The position numbers and the translations under genes are program-made. The notes beneath the pieces were generated by a model. The model ran no database searches. It saw only the letters and a list, made by a program, of their open reading frames with translations, and was not told the DNA's origin. Shown here one piece after another: positions 42,970-52,242 of a DNA stretch of 64,000 bases. Position 1 is the stretch's first letter, and each line of letters starts with the position of its first letter. Location of the stretch: contig NZ_JAPZSY010000024.1 of NCBI RefSeq assembly GCF_027532025.1, positions 1 to 64,000 on the forward strand, written 5' to 3'. The DNA comes from Inhella sp. (GTDB lineage Bacteria > Pseudomonadota > Gammaproteobacteria > Burkholderiales > Burkholderiaceae_C).

Positions 42970-44180
42970 CGCAGGGCGTCCACGAAGCGCTGGGCCAGCA
43001 CGGTGTAGCTGTGCTCGGCCTGAACGAAGGCGCGCCCGCGCCGGCCCATGGCCTGGCGCTCGCTCGCCGGCAAGGCGGCCAGCTGCCGCAGGCCCTGCGC
43101 CACGGCGGTGGCGTCTTCGGGCGGCACGGTCAGGCCGCAGCCGCTCTCGGCCACCGGGTCGTTGCCGGCCTCAACGCTGTGCAGCACGGCGCAGCCGGCC
43201 ATCATGTAGTCCATCAGCTTGTTGGGGGCGATGCCGAAGCGGTAGAGCGGCTGGCGCTGCCAGCCGATGTAGGCGATGTCCACCTCGGCCAAGAAGGACG
43301 GAATCTGCGCCTTGGGGATGGGGGGCAGCAATTGGACGTGGGCCAGGCCCTCGCGCGCCATGCGCGCGGCCAGGTGGGCCTGCAAATGGCCCCCGCCCAC
43401 CAGCACGCAGGCGATGGGGGCGTCGCGCAGTTGTGCGGCGGCGTCCAGCAGCACGTCCAGCGCGTTGGGCTCGCCCATGGAGCCGGCGTAGCCCACCACG
43501 GTGCGACCCGCTTGGCGGGCTTGGGTGAACGCTTTGGCCACGTCGGCGCGCAAGGGTTCAGGCGCCTGCGCCCAATCGTCCAGCACGATGCCATTGGGCA
43601 CAAGGTGGAGCTTGCGAAGGTCGAGGCCGCGGCCGGCCATGTAGTCGTGGACCTTGGGCAGCATGGAGACGACGACATCCGCCTCGCGGTAGGCGGTGCC
43701 TTCGGCCCAGGCGCACAGCAGCGCAAAGGGGTGGTGCGGCGACATGCCCGACAGCTCGATGGGGCTCAGCGGCCAGAGGTCGTGCACTTCGAACACCAGC
43801 TTGGCCCGGGCACGGCGCGCGATGCGGCGGGCCACCCAGATGTCCATCGGGTAGGTGCTGCTGGCGATGACGGCGTCGGGCTGAAAGTCCCGCGCCAGCC
43901 GGTCGGCCTGCGCCCACACTTGGCGGCAGTAGGCCCAGATGTTCTTGACGCGGCCCAGGCCGTTGCCTTGGTAGGGCGGCGTGGGCAGCCAGCGGTAGGC
44001 GATGCCGTCGATCACCTCGTCACCCGCCTGGGGTTGGCGCGATCGCACGTGCGAGAAGTCGGCCGCGACGACTTGCACTTGGTGCCCGGCCCGCACCCAC
44101 TCGCGGGCCAGGTAGTAGGGCCGGTACTCCATGCCCAGCGCAGGGCTGCCGGCGTAGTGATTCAGGACAAGCAGCTTCAT
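42966..44180 (-). CDS. GT4 glycosyltransferase
   Basis: 404 aa GT-B enzyme. The N-terminal half has LNHYAGSPALGMEYRPYYLAREW and FEVHDLWPLSPIEL; the C-terminal half has VVGYAGSMGEPNALDVLLDAA and KLMDYMMAGCAVLHSV, typical of WbpH/WbuB-like GT4 transferases. Acceptor and donor sugars are not evident. It starts 4 bases after the neighbouring GT4 gene. Confidence 0.85.
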   Translation of the reverse strand: MKLLVLNHYAGSPALGMEYRPYYLAREWVRAGHQVQVVAADFSHVRSRQPQAGDEVIDGIAYRWLPTPPYQGNGLGRVKNIWAYCRQVWAQADRLARDFQPDAVIASSTYPMDIWVARRIARRARAKLVFEVHDLWPLSPIELSGMSPHHPFALLCAWAEGTAYREADVVVSMLPKVHDYMAGRGLDLRKLHLVPNGIVLDDWAQAPEPLRADVAKAFTQARQAGRTVVGYAGSMGEPNALDVLLDAAAQLRDAPIACVLVGGGHLQAHLAARMAREGLAHVQLLPPIPKAQIPSFLAEVDIAYIGWQRQPLYRFGIAPNKLMDYMMAGCAVLHSVEAGNDPVAESGCGLTVPPEDATAVAQGLRQLAALPASERQAMGRRGRAFVQAEHSYTVLAQRFVDALR

Positions 44181-44184
44181 CGCG

Positions 44185-45255
44185 TCAACGCGTCAGGGCT
44201 TCCAAGCGCGTCACGAAGCGGGCCACGGCCGGCTCGAACAGGCCATGCTGCGCGACCCAGGCGCGCTGCGTGGCCGTCATCGCCGCGCCGTCGGCCGCCA
44301 GCAAGGCCTGCAGGCGATGGGGGAGCTCGCGATCCTGCGCCTCGTTCAGCACGGTGACCGCGGGGCCGGCGTCGGCCAGCTCGCGGTTGGCGGGCAGGTC
44401 GGACAGGACGGGCCAGCAGCCGTGCGCCAGGGCTTCCAGCACCGACACCGACACCGAGTCGCTGCCGGGCAGGCTCAGGAACCAACGCGCCGCGTCGTAC
44501 TCGGCGGCCTGCGCCTTGGCATCGAGCCGGCCGACGAAGCGCACGCGCTCGCCCAGGCCCAGCTGGCAGGCCAGGGCTTCCATCGCGGGGCGCAGGCTGC
44601 CGTCGTTGGCCACCACCAGCTCGGCCGTGGGCTGGACGGCGGCCACCGATGCGAAAGCCCGCAGCACGCGCTCGGGCGCGTAGATCGGCTCCAGCCCGCG
44701 GTTGGCGAAGAAGCGCCAGGAGGCTTTGAGGCCGGGCTCGGGCGGCAGGGCTTCCAAGCCGAAGGGGAAGGTCATCACCTCGCGCGCGCCCAGTTGCCGC
44801 ATGCGCTCGGCCATGTGGCGGCTGTCGCTGGTCGTCAGCGCGCAGGCGTTCAGGACCGTGCGCGTGGCCCACAGGTAGGCCCAGTGGCGGTCCGGGGTGA
44901 CGAGGATGTCGCTGCCCCAGGCCGAGCCGACGAGTTGCGCGCGCAAGCCGGCGAGCTTGCGCGCAGCCCAAGCCAGTGTGCCGTGCGAAGTCAGGTAATG
45001 GGCGTGCAGCCAATCGGCGTCCACCGCGCGCAACCAAGCGGCCACTTGGGGCACGCGCTTGAGGATGGCGGTGTTGCCACCGGCGTGGTCGGGGTGCAGG
45101 CCCAGGGCCAAGCGGCGGCCCGGGGGCACCCAGGCGTCGAAGCCCGGCAGGAAGCCGCGCGACGACACGGCCCACAGGTCCACGCGCGGCGCCAGCGCAC
45201 GCGCCCACTTCAGCAGGTGCGGGCTGTCGCCATCGCCCAAGAGGACAAGCCTCAT
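44185..45255 (-). CDS. GT4 glycosyltransferase
   Basis: 356 aa GT-B enzyme opening MRLVLLGDGDSPHLLKWARAL. LHAHYLTSHGTLAWAA and GSAWGSDILVTP mark the acceptor half; the donor site is WFLSLPGSDSVSVSVLEALAHGCWPVLSDLPANRELADAG, split here as the E-x7-E-like region. It overlaps the hexapeptide acyltransferase by 4 bases. The substrate is unknown. Confidence 0.83.
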   Translation of the reverse strand: MRLVLLGDGDSPHLLKWARALAPRVDLWAVSSRGFLPGFDAWVPPGRRLALGLHPDHAGGNTAILKRVPQVAAWLRAVDADWLHAHYLTSHGTLAWAARKLAGLRAQLVGSAWGSDILVTPDRHWAYLWATRTVLNACALTTSDSRHMAERMRQLGAREVMTFPFGLEALPPEPGLKASWRFFANRGLEPIYAPERVLRAFASVAAVQPTAELVVANDGSLRPAMEALACQLGLGERVRFVGRLDAKAQAAEYDAARWFLSLPGSDSVSVSVLEALAHGCWPVLSDLPANRELADAGPAVTVLNEAQDRELPHRLQALLAADGAAMTATQRAWVAQHGLFEPAVARFVTRLEALTR

Positions 45256-45848
45256 GCGGTGTCGGCGGGCAGCGGCCCGGCCCAGGCTTCGTAGTGCGGG
45301 CGCAGTTCAGGGTGCTCGTTCAGCAGGCGGCGGTCCATGGAACGCGTGTCGCCCACCTGTTTGGCCGGCTGTCCCGCCACGATGGCGAAGTCGGGGAAGC
45401 TGCCGCTCACCAGGCTGTAGGCCGACACCAAGCAGCCTTTGCCCAAGCGCGTGCCCGGCAACAGCGTGGCGTGCGCCCCCACGAAGGTGTAGGCGCCGAT
45501 GTGCACGCCCTCGGTGAAGTAGGCCTTCTTGGTCGGTGTGTGCACGTACTGGCGGCCATACAGCCGGATGGCGGCATGGCTGGAGTGCGTGAACACCCCA
45601 GTGAAGAAGCCGATCTGGCAGCCTTCTTCGATGGTGAGGCCGTGGCTGGCGTCGAGGATGGCGAAGTGCCCGACGAACACATGGTCGTGGATGTCGAGCT
45701 TCTCGGGATCGAACACCACGGTGTGGTTGCTCAGCCGGGTGTGCGGCAAGTAGCGGCCATCGCCCCGCACCCAGCCGCCCACCATGCGCGGGCCCCAGGC
45801 CAGCGAGGCCCAGCGCTTGAGGCGCACAGTCAGGGCACGGAAGTTCAT
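45252..45848 (-). CDS. Left-handed beta-helix (hexapeptide) acyltransferase
   Basis: 198 aa. Imperfect hexapeptide repeats run from TRLSNHTVVF through DIHDHVFVGHFAILDA, LTIEEGCQIGFFTG and GVHIGAYTFVGAHATLLPGTRLGKGCLVSAYSLVSGSF to IVAGQPAKQVGD, ending the way WcaF/LacA-type O-acetyltransferases do. Probably O-acetylates a sugar of this glycan. ATG 45848 overlaps the flippase stop (ATGA), which fixes the start. Confidence 0.85.
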   Translation of the reverse strand: MNFRALTVRLKRWASLAWGPRMVGGWVRGDGRYLPHTRLSNHTVVFDPEKLDIHDHVFVGHFAILDASHGLTIEEGCQIGFFTGVFTHSSHAAIRLYGRQYVHTPTKKAYFTEGVHIGAYTFVGAHATLLPGTRLGKGCLVSAYSLVSGSFPDFAIVAGQPAKQVGDTRSMDRRLLNEHPELRPHYEAWAGPLPADTA

Positions 45849-47089
45849 GGCGCAGGGGGTGAGTGCGAGGGAGCGAGGGGCCAGCGCCACAGCGCCAGCA
45901 GGTAGTAACCGAAGTATCCGAGCATTGCCACCGAGACCCCCCAACCGGCGCCCACCAGCCCACCCCAGGCCAAACCCGCGGCCAAGCCGCCCACGAACAG
46001 CGCTTGCCCGACCAAGGCCAGCTTCAGGGCCCAGGCTTGACCGTTCCAGGCCATGGTGACCACCCCCAGGGGCGAGGCCACGAAGTGCAGCGCCAAATAG
46101 GGGCCCAGGGCCCGCGCCAGCTCGCCGGCCTCGCGCCAGGGCTCGCCGAACACCCAGGCAAACAACAACGGCCCCGCCACCATGAGGACCCCCGTCCAGC
46201 CCACGGCCAAGACGAGCAGCACGCGCACCGTGTGGCGCAAGTGCTGGCGCCCTTCCTCCGGCGTGGCGGCGCCCACCAGCTGCGGGTACAGGGCCGACGA
46301 CACCGCGCCACCCACGAGCGTGGCCGGCGCTTTGAGGTAGCGCAAGGCCAGGGCCCAGAGTCCGGCTGAGGCATCGCCCACCCAGGCAGCAATCAGCAAC
46401 AAGGCCAAGGTGTCTTGCGCGGCCGAGGCAAAGGCGTGCGGCGTGTTCAGCAGCGGGAAGTCGCGGTGCTCACGCATGGCGCTGCGCCATGCAGCGCCCG
46501 GCACGCACAGCACGGCCGCCCACCCGGCGGCCGGTCGAGTCGCCCAAGCCAGGGCCGCTGCCGCCAAGAGCGCGGCAGCCACCGGCCCCCACCACAGGCC
46601 CAACACGCCCCAAGCCATCAGGCCCAGGACCACCTGACCCACCGCCGCGCCACCGTGCTGGATCACGCGCGCAGCCGACAGCACCCCAAAGGCCTGGGCG
46701 CGCGTGGCCCACATCGTGAAGGCTTGCACCAGGCTGGAGGCCGCAAAGGCCAAGGGCAAGGCCCAGGCCAAGGGCTCGTGGGCCCACAACGCCCAAGCGG
46801 CCCCCACCACGGCCGCCAGGCCCGTGCTGAGCAGCAGCATGCGCGCGCACACCGAGGCCAGCCGCAAGGCGGCGCCTTCGTCGCGCGCCAAGGGCAGCGC
46901 GAACTCGTAGCGGGCGCAGCCCACCACGGCAAGGTTCAGGGCCACGGTCCACAGCAGGCTGAAACGCCCGAAGGCCTCGGGGCTGTAGAGCCGCGTGATC
47001 CAGGGGCCCAGCAGCAGGGGCAGGGCCTGCGCCAGCACGCTGCCGGCCACGAGCGTCAGCGAGGCGCGCCAGAGCGCCTGGCGCGACAT
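45845..47089 (-). CDS. Wzx-type polysaccharide flippase
   Basis: 414 aa MOP-superfamily protein with about 12 hydrophobic helices, beginning MSRQALWRASLTLVAGSVLAQALPLLLGPWITR (two stretches) and RLYSPEAFGRFSLLWTV, the usual Wzx opening. It moves a lipid-linked repeat unit across the inner membrane. This is a second, stand-alone flippase, distinct from the fused one at 10936. The start shares its A with the WbpE-like stop. Confidence 0.87.
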   Translation of the reverse strand: MSRQALWRASLTLVAGSVLAQALPLLLGPWITRLYSPEAFGRFSLLWTVALNLAVVGCARYEFALPLARDEGAALRLASVCARMLLLSTGLAAVVGAAWALWAHEPLAWALPLAFAASSLVQAFTMWATRAQAFGVLSAARVIQHGGAAVGQVVLGLMAWGVLGLWWGPVAAALLAAAALAWATRPAAGWAAVLCVPGAAWRSAMREHRDFPLLNTPHAFASAAQDTLALLLIAAWVGDASAGLWALALRYLKAPATLVGGAVSSALYPQLVGAATPEEGRQHLRHTVRVLLVLAVGWTGVLMVAGPLLFAWVFGEPWREAGELARALGPYLALHFVASPLGVVTMAWNGQAWALKLALVGQALFVGGLAAGLAWGGLVGAGWGVSVAMLGYFGYYLLALWRWPLAPSHSPPAP

Positions 47090-48183
47090 CAGCGCTGCAG
47101 TGCGCGTGCCAGCGCGGCCACGACGCGGTCTTGGTCGGCCTCGCTGAGGTCGGCGCTCATCGGCAGGCTCATCACCCGGGCCGCCGCGGCGGTGGCGTTC
47201 GGGGTGCAGTCGGGGCAGCAAAAGCGCGCGTAGGCCGGCTGCTGGTTCAAGGGGATGGGGTAGTGCACGGCCGTGGGGATGCCCTCGGCCTTCAGCGCGA
47301 CCTGCACCGCCTCGCGCTCGGGCACGAACAAGGTGTACTGCGCCCAGACGCAATCGCGGTCCGGCCGAACGGCCAGGCGCTGCACGGGCAACTCGGCCAA
47401 CAACTCGCCGTAGCGCTGGCCCAGCGCCAAGCGGCGTTCGATCTCCCAGTCGAAGCGTTCCAGCTTGGCCAGCACCACGGCGCATTGCAGGGTGTCCATG
47501 CGGCCGCCCACGCCCACGCGCGTGTGGCGGTAGCGCTGGCTTTGGCCGTGCACGCGAATCTCGCGGGCGGCCTGGGCCAGGCGCGCGTCGTCGGTGAACA
47601 GCGCGCCGCCGTCGCCGTAGCAGCCCAGGGGCTTGCTGGGGAAGAAGCTGGTGGCGCCGAAGGTGCTCAGTCCGCCGCTGGCTCGGCCCTGGTACGTGGC
47701 GCCGAAGCTCTGCGCCGCGTCTTCGATCACGGCCAGGCCATGGCGCGCGGCGATGGCATTGATCTCGGCCATGTCGGCCACCTGCCCGTACAGGCTGACG
47801 GGCATGATCGCTTTGGTCTTCGGGCCGATCTTGGCCTCGATCAGCGAGGCATCGAGGTTGGCCGTGTCGGGCTCGATGTCGACGAACACCGGCACCCCAC
47901 CCGCCAGCACGATGGTCTCGGCCGTGGCGGCGAAGGTGAAGGGCGTGGTGATGACCTCGTCGCCGGGCTGCAGGTCCAGCGCCATCAGCGCGATGAGCAG
48001 GGCCTCGGTGCCGCTGGAGACGGTGATGCAGTGCGCCACGCCCACGCGAGCCGCCAGCGCGGCCTCCAGCTCGGCCACCTCGGGGCCCATGATGTACTGG
48101 CCGTGGTCCAGCACCGCCTGCATGCGCGCTTGGATGCGGCCCTGCAGGGCGGCGTACTGGGACTTGAGGTCGATGAACTGCAT
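47089..48183 (-). CDS. wbpE: UDP-2-acetamido-3-keto-glucuronate aminotransferase (WbpE-like)
   Basis: 364 aa PLP enzyme. The opening [17 protein letters not shown], then TPFTFAATAETI, FVDIEPDTANLD, MPVSLYGQVADM, VIEDAAQSFGA and the PLP lysine K184 in FFPSKPLGCYGDGG are those of WbpE/WlbC. It aminates C3 of UDP-3-keto-GlcNAcA. WbpD- and WbpB-like genes precede it in the operon, so the trio should make UDP-GlcNAc(3NAc)A. WbpA (6-dehydrogenase) is not in the window. Confidence 0.9.
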   Translation of the reverse strand: MQFIDLKSQYAALQGRIQARMQAVLDHGQYIMGPEVAELEAALAARVGVAHCITVSSGTEALLIALMALDLQPGDEVITTPFTFAATAETIVLAGGVPVFVDIEPDTANLDASLIEAKIGPKTKAIMPVSLYGQVADMAEINAIAARHGLAVIEDAAQSFGATYQGRASGGLSTFGATSFFPSKPLGCYGDGGALFTDDARLAQAAREIRVHGQSQRYRHTRVGVGGRMDTLQCAVVLAKLERFDWEIERRLALGQRYGELLAELPVQRLAVRPDRDCVWAQYTLFVPEREAVQVALKAEGIPTAVHYPIPLNQQPAYARFCCPDCTPNATAAAARVMSLPMSADLSEADQDRVVAALARALQR

Positions 48184-48761
48184 CAGATCAGGCTCAATTG
48201 GTCGCCGTCGAGGCGGTAGCGGTCGCCGGTGTGCGGGCAGGTCGCTTCGCCCTGGCCCTCCAGCGGCAGGGCCAAGCGCTCGCCGTGGCGGCTCATCCAG
48301 CCGATCTGGCGGGCCGGCACGCCGGCCATCAGCGCAAAGGGCTTGACGTCCTTGGTGACCACGGCACCGGCGCCCACGAAGGCGTAGGCGCCGACGGTGC
48401 TGCCGCACACGATGGTGCAGTTGGCGCCCAAGGTGGCGCCACGCTGCACGAGGGTGCGGCGGTACTCGTCCTTGCGGGTCACGGCCGAGCGCGGGTTGTG
48501 CACGTTGGTGAACACCATGCTGGGGCCACAGAAGACGTCGTCTTCCAGGATGACGGCGTCGTAGACCGACACGTTGTTCTGGATCTTGACGTTGTCGCCG
48601 ATCACCACGTCGTTGCCGACGAACACGTTCTGGCCCAGGCTGCAGCGCTGCCCGACGCGGGCGCCGCTGCACACGTGCACGAAGTGCCAAACGCGGGTGC
48701 CGTCGCCGAGTTGCGCGCCCTCGTCGACGATGGCGCTGGGGTGGATGGTGGCGGCCATCAT
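48183..48761 (-). CDS. wbpD: UDP-3-amino-GlcNAcA N-acetyltransferase (WbpD-like)
   Basis: 192 aa left-handed beta-helix protein. It has [62 protein letters not shown] and [16 protein letters not shown], which is the WbpD/WlbB pattern with its solenoid repeats. It acetylates the 3-amino group made by WbpE. Two adjacent ATGs at 48761 and 48758 are equivalent starts. The stop shares one base with wbpE. Confidence 0.88.
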   Translation of the reverse strand: MMAATIHPSAIVDEGAQLGDGTRVWHFVHVCSGARVGQRCSLGQNVFVGNDVVIGDNVKIQNNVSVYDAVILEDDVFCGPSMVFTNVHNPRSAVTRKDEYRRTLVQRGATLGANCTIVCGSTVGAYAFVGAGAVVTKDVKPFALMAGVPARQIGWMSRHGERLALPLEGQGEATCPHTGDRYRLDGDQLSLI

Positions 48762-48841
48762 CGGCGCGCCCGGCCGCCCGAAGCGACGGTGCGGCCCCCT
48801 CGGGGGGTGGCGAGCTTTGGCGAGACTGGGGGCGTCATGTT

Positions 48842-49903
48842 TCAGTACGACAGCGGCAGGTTCACCCGCTGGCCGTCGCGTGCCGACAGGTACATCGCGA
48901 TCAGAAGCTCCAGGCTCTTCAGGCCCTCCCGGCCGTCGGTGTCGGGCTCGGCCTCGCCGCGCAAGGCCTGCAGCACGTTGTCGTAGTACAGCGGGTGGCC
49001 ATGGCCGTAGACCGAGGTCGTCGCGTAGGTGGCGTCGGCCAGGTCGGCGTCCATCGCGTGCGGCTCGGCAAACTCCCAATGGTCGATGCGGTTCACGGCC
49101 AGGCCGCCGATGCGCACCGTGCCGTGTTCGCCCAGCACCGTGATGCTGCCTTCCAGGTTCTTCGGGTAGGTCAGCATGGTCACGTTGACCGTGCCCAGCG
49201 CGCCGTTGCGCCACTTGAGCGCGGCCACGGCGGTGTCTTCCACCTCGATGCGGCGCGCCAGCGTGGCGGTGTAGGCGCTGACGGACTCCACCGGACCGAT
49301 CAACCAGTCCAGCAGGTCCACGTAATGGCTGGCCTGGTTCATCAGCGCTCCACCGTCGAACTCCCAGGTGCCCCGCCAGGCGGCGCTGTCGTAGTAGTCC
49401 TGCGGACGGGTCCAGAAGACATTGACCGCCACCGAGTAAATGCGGCCGAAGCGGTGGGCCTGCATCGCGCGCTTGAGCAATTGCAGGGTGCGGTTGCGGC
49501 GGTTCTGCTTGACGACGAAGAGGCGCACCCCGGCCTCGTCGCAGGCCTTGACCATGGCCAGGCCGTCTTGCCAGCGCGTGGCCATGGGCTTTTCGGTCAT
49601 CACGTGGCGGCCGGCGCGGGCCGCTTCGATGGCCTGGGCCGGGTGCAAGCCGCTGGGGGTGGTGAGCACCACGCAATCGGCGTCGCTGTGGCGCAGCAGC
49701 TCGGTCAGCGAGCCAAAGCCCTTCGCCCCCGTGGCGGCCATGGCACGGGCCAGGGCCTGGGCGTCGGTGTCGCACACGGCCACCAACTCGGCACGCTCGG
49801 CGTGCTCGCGCAGGGCCGTCAGGTGGTTCTGGGCGATGCGGCCGCACCCCACCAGGGCGAAGCGGACCTTGCGGCCGGTGATGGGGGCGGGAAATGCGCT
49901 CAT
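48842..49903 (-). CDS. wbpB: UDP-GlcNAcA 3-dehydrogenase (WbpB-like, GFO/IDH/MocA family)
   Basis: 353 aa NAD-dependent oxidoreductase. Rossmann motif [17 protein letters not shown] at about residues 14-30; catalytic lysine in EKPMATR; C-terminal domain with [20 protein letters not shown]. It oxidises C3 of UDP-GlcNAcA, with 2-oxoglutarate recycling NAD in the WbpB/WbpE couple. First gene of the second polysaccharide operon; an 80-base gap with a CCCCCTCGGGGG inverted repeat separates it from wbpD. Confidence 0.9.
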   Translation of the reverse strand: MSAFPAPITGRKVRFALVGCGRIAQNHLTALREHAERAELVAVCDTDAQALARAMAATGAKGFGSLTELLRHSDADCVVLTTPSGLHPAQAIEAARAGRHVMTEKPMATRWQDGLAMVKACDEAGVRLFVVKQNRRNRTLQLLKRAMQAHRFGRIYSVAVNVFWTRPQDYYDSAAWRGTWEFDGGALMNQASHYVDLLDWLIGPVESVSAYTATLARRIEVEDTAVAALKWRNGALGTVNVTMLTYPKNLEGSITVLGEHGTVRIGGLAVNRIDHWEFAEPHAMDADLADATYATTSVYGHGHPLYYDNVLQALRGEAEPDTDGREGLKSLELLIAMYLSARDGQRVNLPLSY

Positions 49904-49913
49904 GAGGGCCGGG

Positions 49914-49919
49914 ATTCTA
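49914..49919 (-). promoter_or_regulatory. TAGAAT -10-like box before wbpB
   Basis: TAGAAT on the minus strand ends 10 bases before the wbpB start, so the transcript would have almost no leader. No -35 is evident. Confidence 0.35.
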
Positions 49920-49965
49920 GAGAGCCACCCCCCTGGCGCCCCGGCGCTCGATCAGGGTCACTCCC

Positions 49966-49971
49966 TAGAAT
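49966..49971 (+). promoter_or_regulatory. TAGAAT -10-like box before lysS
   Basis: TAGAATCG on the plus strand lies 41 bases before the lysS ATG. Together with 49914-49919 it makes the 109-base gap a divergent promoter region between the polysaccharide operon and lysS. Confidence 0.4.
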
Positions 49972-50012
49972 CGCCCCCTCCTTCAACCCCCCTCCTCCGT
50001 TTGGGATCCGCC

Positions 50013-51515
50013 ATGGACAGCACCGCGCCGCACGCCGACGACAACTCCTTGATCGCCGAGCGCCGCGCCAAATTGGCCGAGCGCCGCCAACGCGGTGGCG
50101 TGGTCTTCCCCAACGACTTCAAGCCCGAGCACCGCGCGCTGCCCCTGGCGCAGCAGTACGGCGAGCTGCCGAACGAAGAGCTGGAGCCCCAAGGCGTGAC
50201 GGTCAGCGTGGCCGGCCGCATGATGCTCAAGCGCGTCATGGGCAAGGCCAGCTTCGCCACGGTGCAAGACGCGACCGGCCGCATCCAGCTCTACGTGCAG
50301 CGCGACGCCCTGGGCGACGACCTGTACGCCGACTTCAAGCACTGGGACCTGGGCGACATCCTGGCCGCCCGCGGCACCCTGTTCCGCACCAAGACCGGCG
50401 AGCTGTCGATCAAGGTGACCGAGCTGCGCCTGCTGACCAAGAGCCTGCGCCCCCTGCCCGACAAGTTCCACGGCGTGGCCGACCAGGAGCTGAAGTACCG
50501 CCAGCGCTACGTCGACCTGATCACCGACGAGGCCGCCCGCGACCGCTTTGCCCAGCGCAGCAAGGCCGTGGCCGCGATGCGCGGCTTCATGGTCGAGCAC
50601 GGCTTCCTCGAGGTGGAAACGCCGATGCTGCACCCGATCCCGGGCGGCGCCAACGCCAAGCCCTTCGTGACGCACCACAACGCGCTGGACCAGGAAATGT
50701 TCCTGCGCATCGCGCCGGAGCTCTACCTCAAGCGCCTGATCGTGGGCGGCTTCGAGCGCGTGTTCGAGATCAACCGCAACTTCCGCAACGAAGGCCTGTC
50801 GGTCCGCCACAACCCCGAGTTCACGATGATGGAGTTCTACTCGGCGTTCTGGGACCACCACGACCTGATGGACTTCACCGAGGCCTTGCTGCGCCACGTG
50901 GCCGTCAAGGCCCACGGCAGCGCCGCACTGACCTACAACGGCCAGCCTGTGCACCTGGACCAGCCCTTCGCCCGCCTAACCATCCGCGACGCCCTGCTGC
51001 AGCACGAAGGCCTGAGCGAGGCCGAGGCCGACGACCCCGCGGCGCTGACCGCACGCATCCAGAAGGCCGGCGAGAAGGTGCCCAGCAACGCCAACCTGGC
51101 CCAGCTGCAGTACGCCCTGTTCGAGGCCGTGGTGGAAGAGAAGCTCTGGCAGCCGACCTTCATCATGAACCACCCGATCGAGGTTTCGCCCCTGGCCCGC
51201 GCCAACGACGCCAACCCCGGCATCACCGACCGCTTCGAGCTCTACATGACCGGCCGCGAAGTGGCCAACGGCTTCAGCGAGTTGAACGACGCCGAAGACC
51301 AGGCCGCGCGCTTCCAAGCGCAGGTGGACGCCAAGGACGGCGGCGATGACGAGGCCATGCACTTCGACGCCGACTTCGTCCGCGCGCTCGAAATCGGCAT
51401 GCCGCCCACCGGCGGCTGCGGCATCGGCATCGACCGCTTCGTCATGCTGCTGACCGATTCGCCCAGCATCCGCGACGTGATCCTGTTCCCGGCCCTCCGC
51501 CGCGAGAACGTGTGA
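50013..51515 (+). CDS. lysS: Lysyl-tRNA synthetase, class II
   Basis: 500 aa cytosolic enzyme that charges tRNA-Lys. An N-terminal OB-fold anticodon-binding domain ([20 protein letters not shown] to [16 protein letters not shown]) precedes the class II catalytic core. Motif 2 is [20 protein letters not shown] and motif 3 is [32 protein letters not shown] and [19 protein letters not shown] are LysRS-specific. Length is normal. ATG 50013 begins [11 protein letters not shown]. Confidence 0.97.
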   Translation: MDSTAPHADDNSLIAERRAKLAERRQRGGVVFPNDFKPEHRALPLAQQYGELPNEELEPQGVTVSVAGRMMLKRVMGKASFATVQDATGRIQLYVQRDALGDDLYADFKHWDLGDILAARGTLFRTKTGELSIKVTELRLLTKSLRPLPDKFHGVADQELKYRQRYVDLITDEAARDRFAQRSKAVAAMRGFMVEHGFLEVETPMLHPIPGGANAKPFVTHHNALDQEMFLRIAPELYLKRLIVGGFERVFEINRNFRNEGLSVRHNPEFTMMEFYSAFWDHHDLMDFTEALLRHVAVKAHGSAALTYNGQPVHLDQPFARLTIRDALLQHEGLSEAEADDPAALTARIQKAGEKVPSNANLAQLQYALFEAVVEEKLWQPTFIMNHPIEVSPLARANDANPGITDRFELYMTGREVANGFSELNDAEDQAARFQAQVDAKDGGDDEAMHFDADFVRALEIGMPPTGGCGIGIDRFVMLLTDSPSIRDVILFPALRRENV

Positions 51516-51516
51516 G

Positions 51517-51556
51517 CCCCTCGTCCAAGGCACACCTTGGCCGGTCCCCCGAGGGG
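51517..51556 (+). terminator. Nested hairpin directly after lysS
   Basis: An outer 7-bp stem (51517-51523 with 51550-51556) encloses an inner 6-bp stem (51525-51530 with 51535-51540, loop CACA). It begins one base after the lysS stop. There is no T-run after it, so it may be a terminator or mRNA-end stabiliser. The rest of the 159-base gap to 51674 shows nothing else. Confidence 0.45.
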
Positions 51557-51674
51557 ACGGCACCGCGAGGCCGGATCGACCGGCCCCGGCGGCACCAACG
51601 CGGGCCGGCTTGGGAGCGGCCCGGCGCTCGGCCCGCAGGAACCGTGAGCTTGGCGCAGACCGAGTTCCACTGAC

Positions 51675-52232
51675 ATGCCCAGCAGCGCCGCCCAAGACGA
51701 TCTCGCCGCGCTGCGCGTGGCGCTGTGGGATGAGCTGCAGCGCGCCGCGCGCGACAAGGGCCACGGCTGGCGTACGCCGGTGCTGGCCACGCGCGACGGC
51801 GACGGCGCCGACGCCCGCACCGTGGTGCTGCGCGAGGTGGAGGCCGAACGGCGTCAGGTGCTGCTTTACACCGACGCCCGCAGCGCCAAGGTCTCGCAAT
51901 TGCAGGCCCACCCCAAAGCCACGCTGGTGGCTTGGTGCCCTCGTCTGGGCTGGCAGCTGCGCCTGAAGGCCCGCTTGAGCTTGGACACCGACGGCCTGGC
52001 CCTGTCCAGCCGCTGGGCGCGACTGAAACTCAGCCCGGCGGCGCAGGACTACATGAGCCCCCTGCCGCCCGGCAGCCCTGCCGACGCGGCGCACGTGCCC
52101 GCGCGCGACACGCGGGGGCACTTCGCGCTCATCCGGGCCGAGGTCGACGCGATCGACTGGCTCGGCTTGCTGCCCGCGGGCCACCGCCGCGCCGTGTTCG
52201 ACGCCGCCGGCGCCCGCTGGGTCACGCCCTGA
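51675..52232 (+). CDS. Pyridoxamine 5'-phosphate oxidase-like FMN-binding protein
   Basis: 185 aa. WRTPVLATRDGDGADARTVVLREV, LLYTDARSAKVSQLQAHPKATLVAW and LRLKARLSL form the split-barrel FMN-binding fold; the short C-terminal part ends GHRRAVFDAAG. It is shorter than PdxH (about 210-220) and lacks the full PNPOx C-terminal dimerisation motif, so it belongs to the PNPOx-like group of uncertain substrate. Downstream of lysS; ends 10 bases from the convergent enoyl-CoA hydratase gene. Confidence 0.8.
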   Translation: MPSSAAQDDLAALRVALWDELQRAARDKGHGWRTPVLATRDGDGADARTVVLREVEAERRQVLLYTDARSAKVSQLQAHPKATLVAWCPRLGWQLRLKARLSLDTDGLALSSRWARLKLSPAAQDYMSPLPPGSPADAAHVPARDTRGHFALIRAEVDAIDWLGLLPAGHRRAVFDAAGARWVTP

Positions 52233-52242
52233 GCGATTCGGC

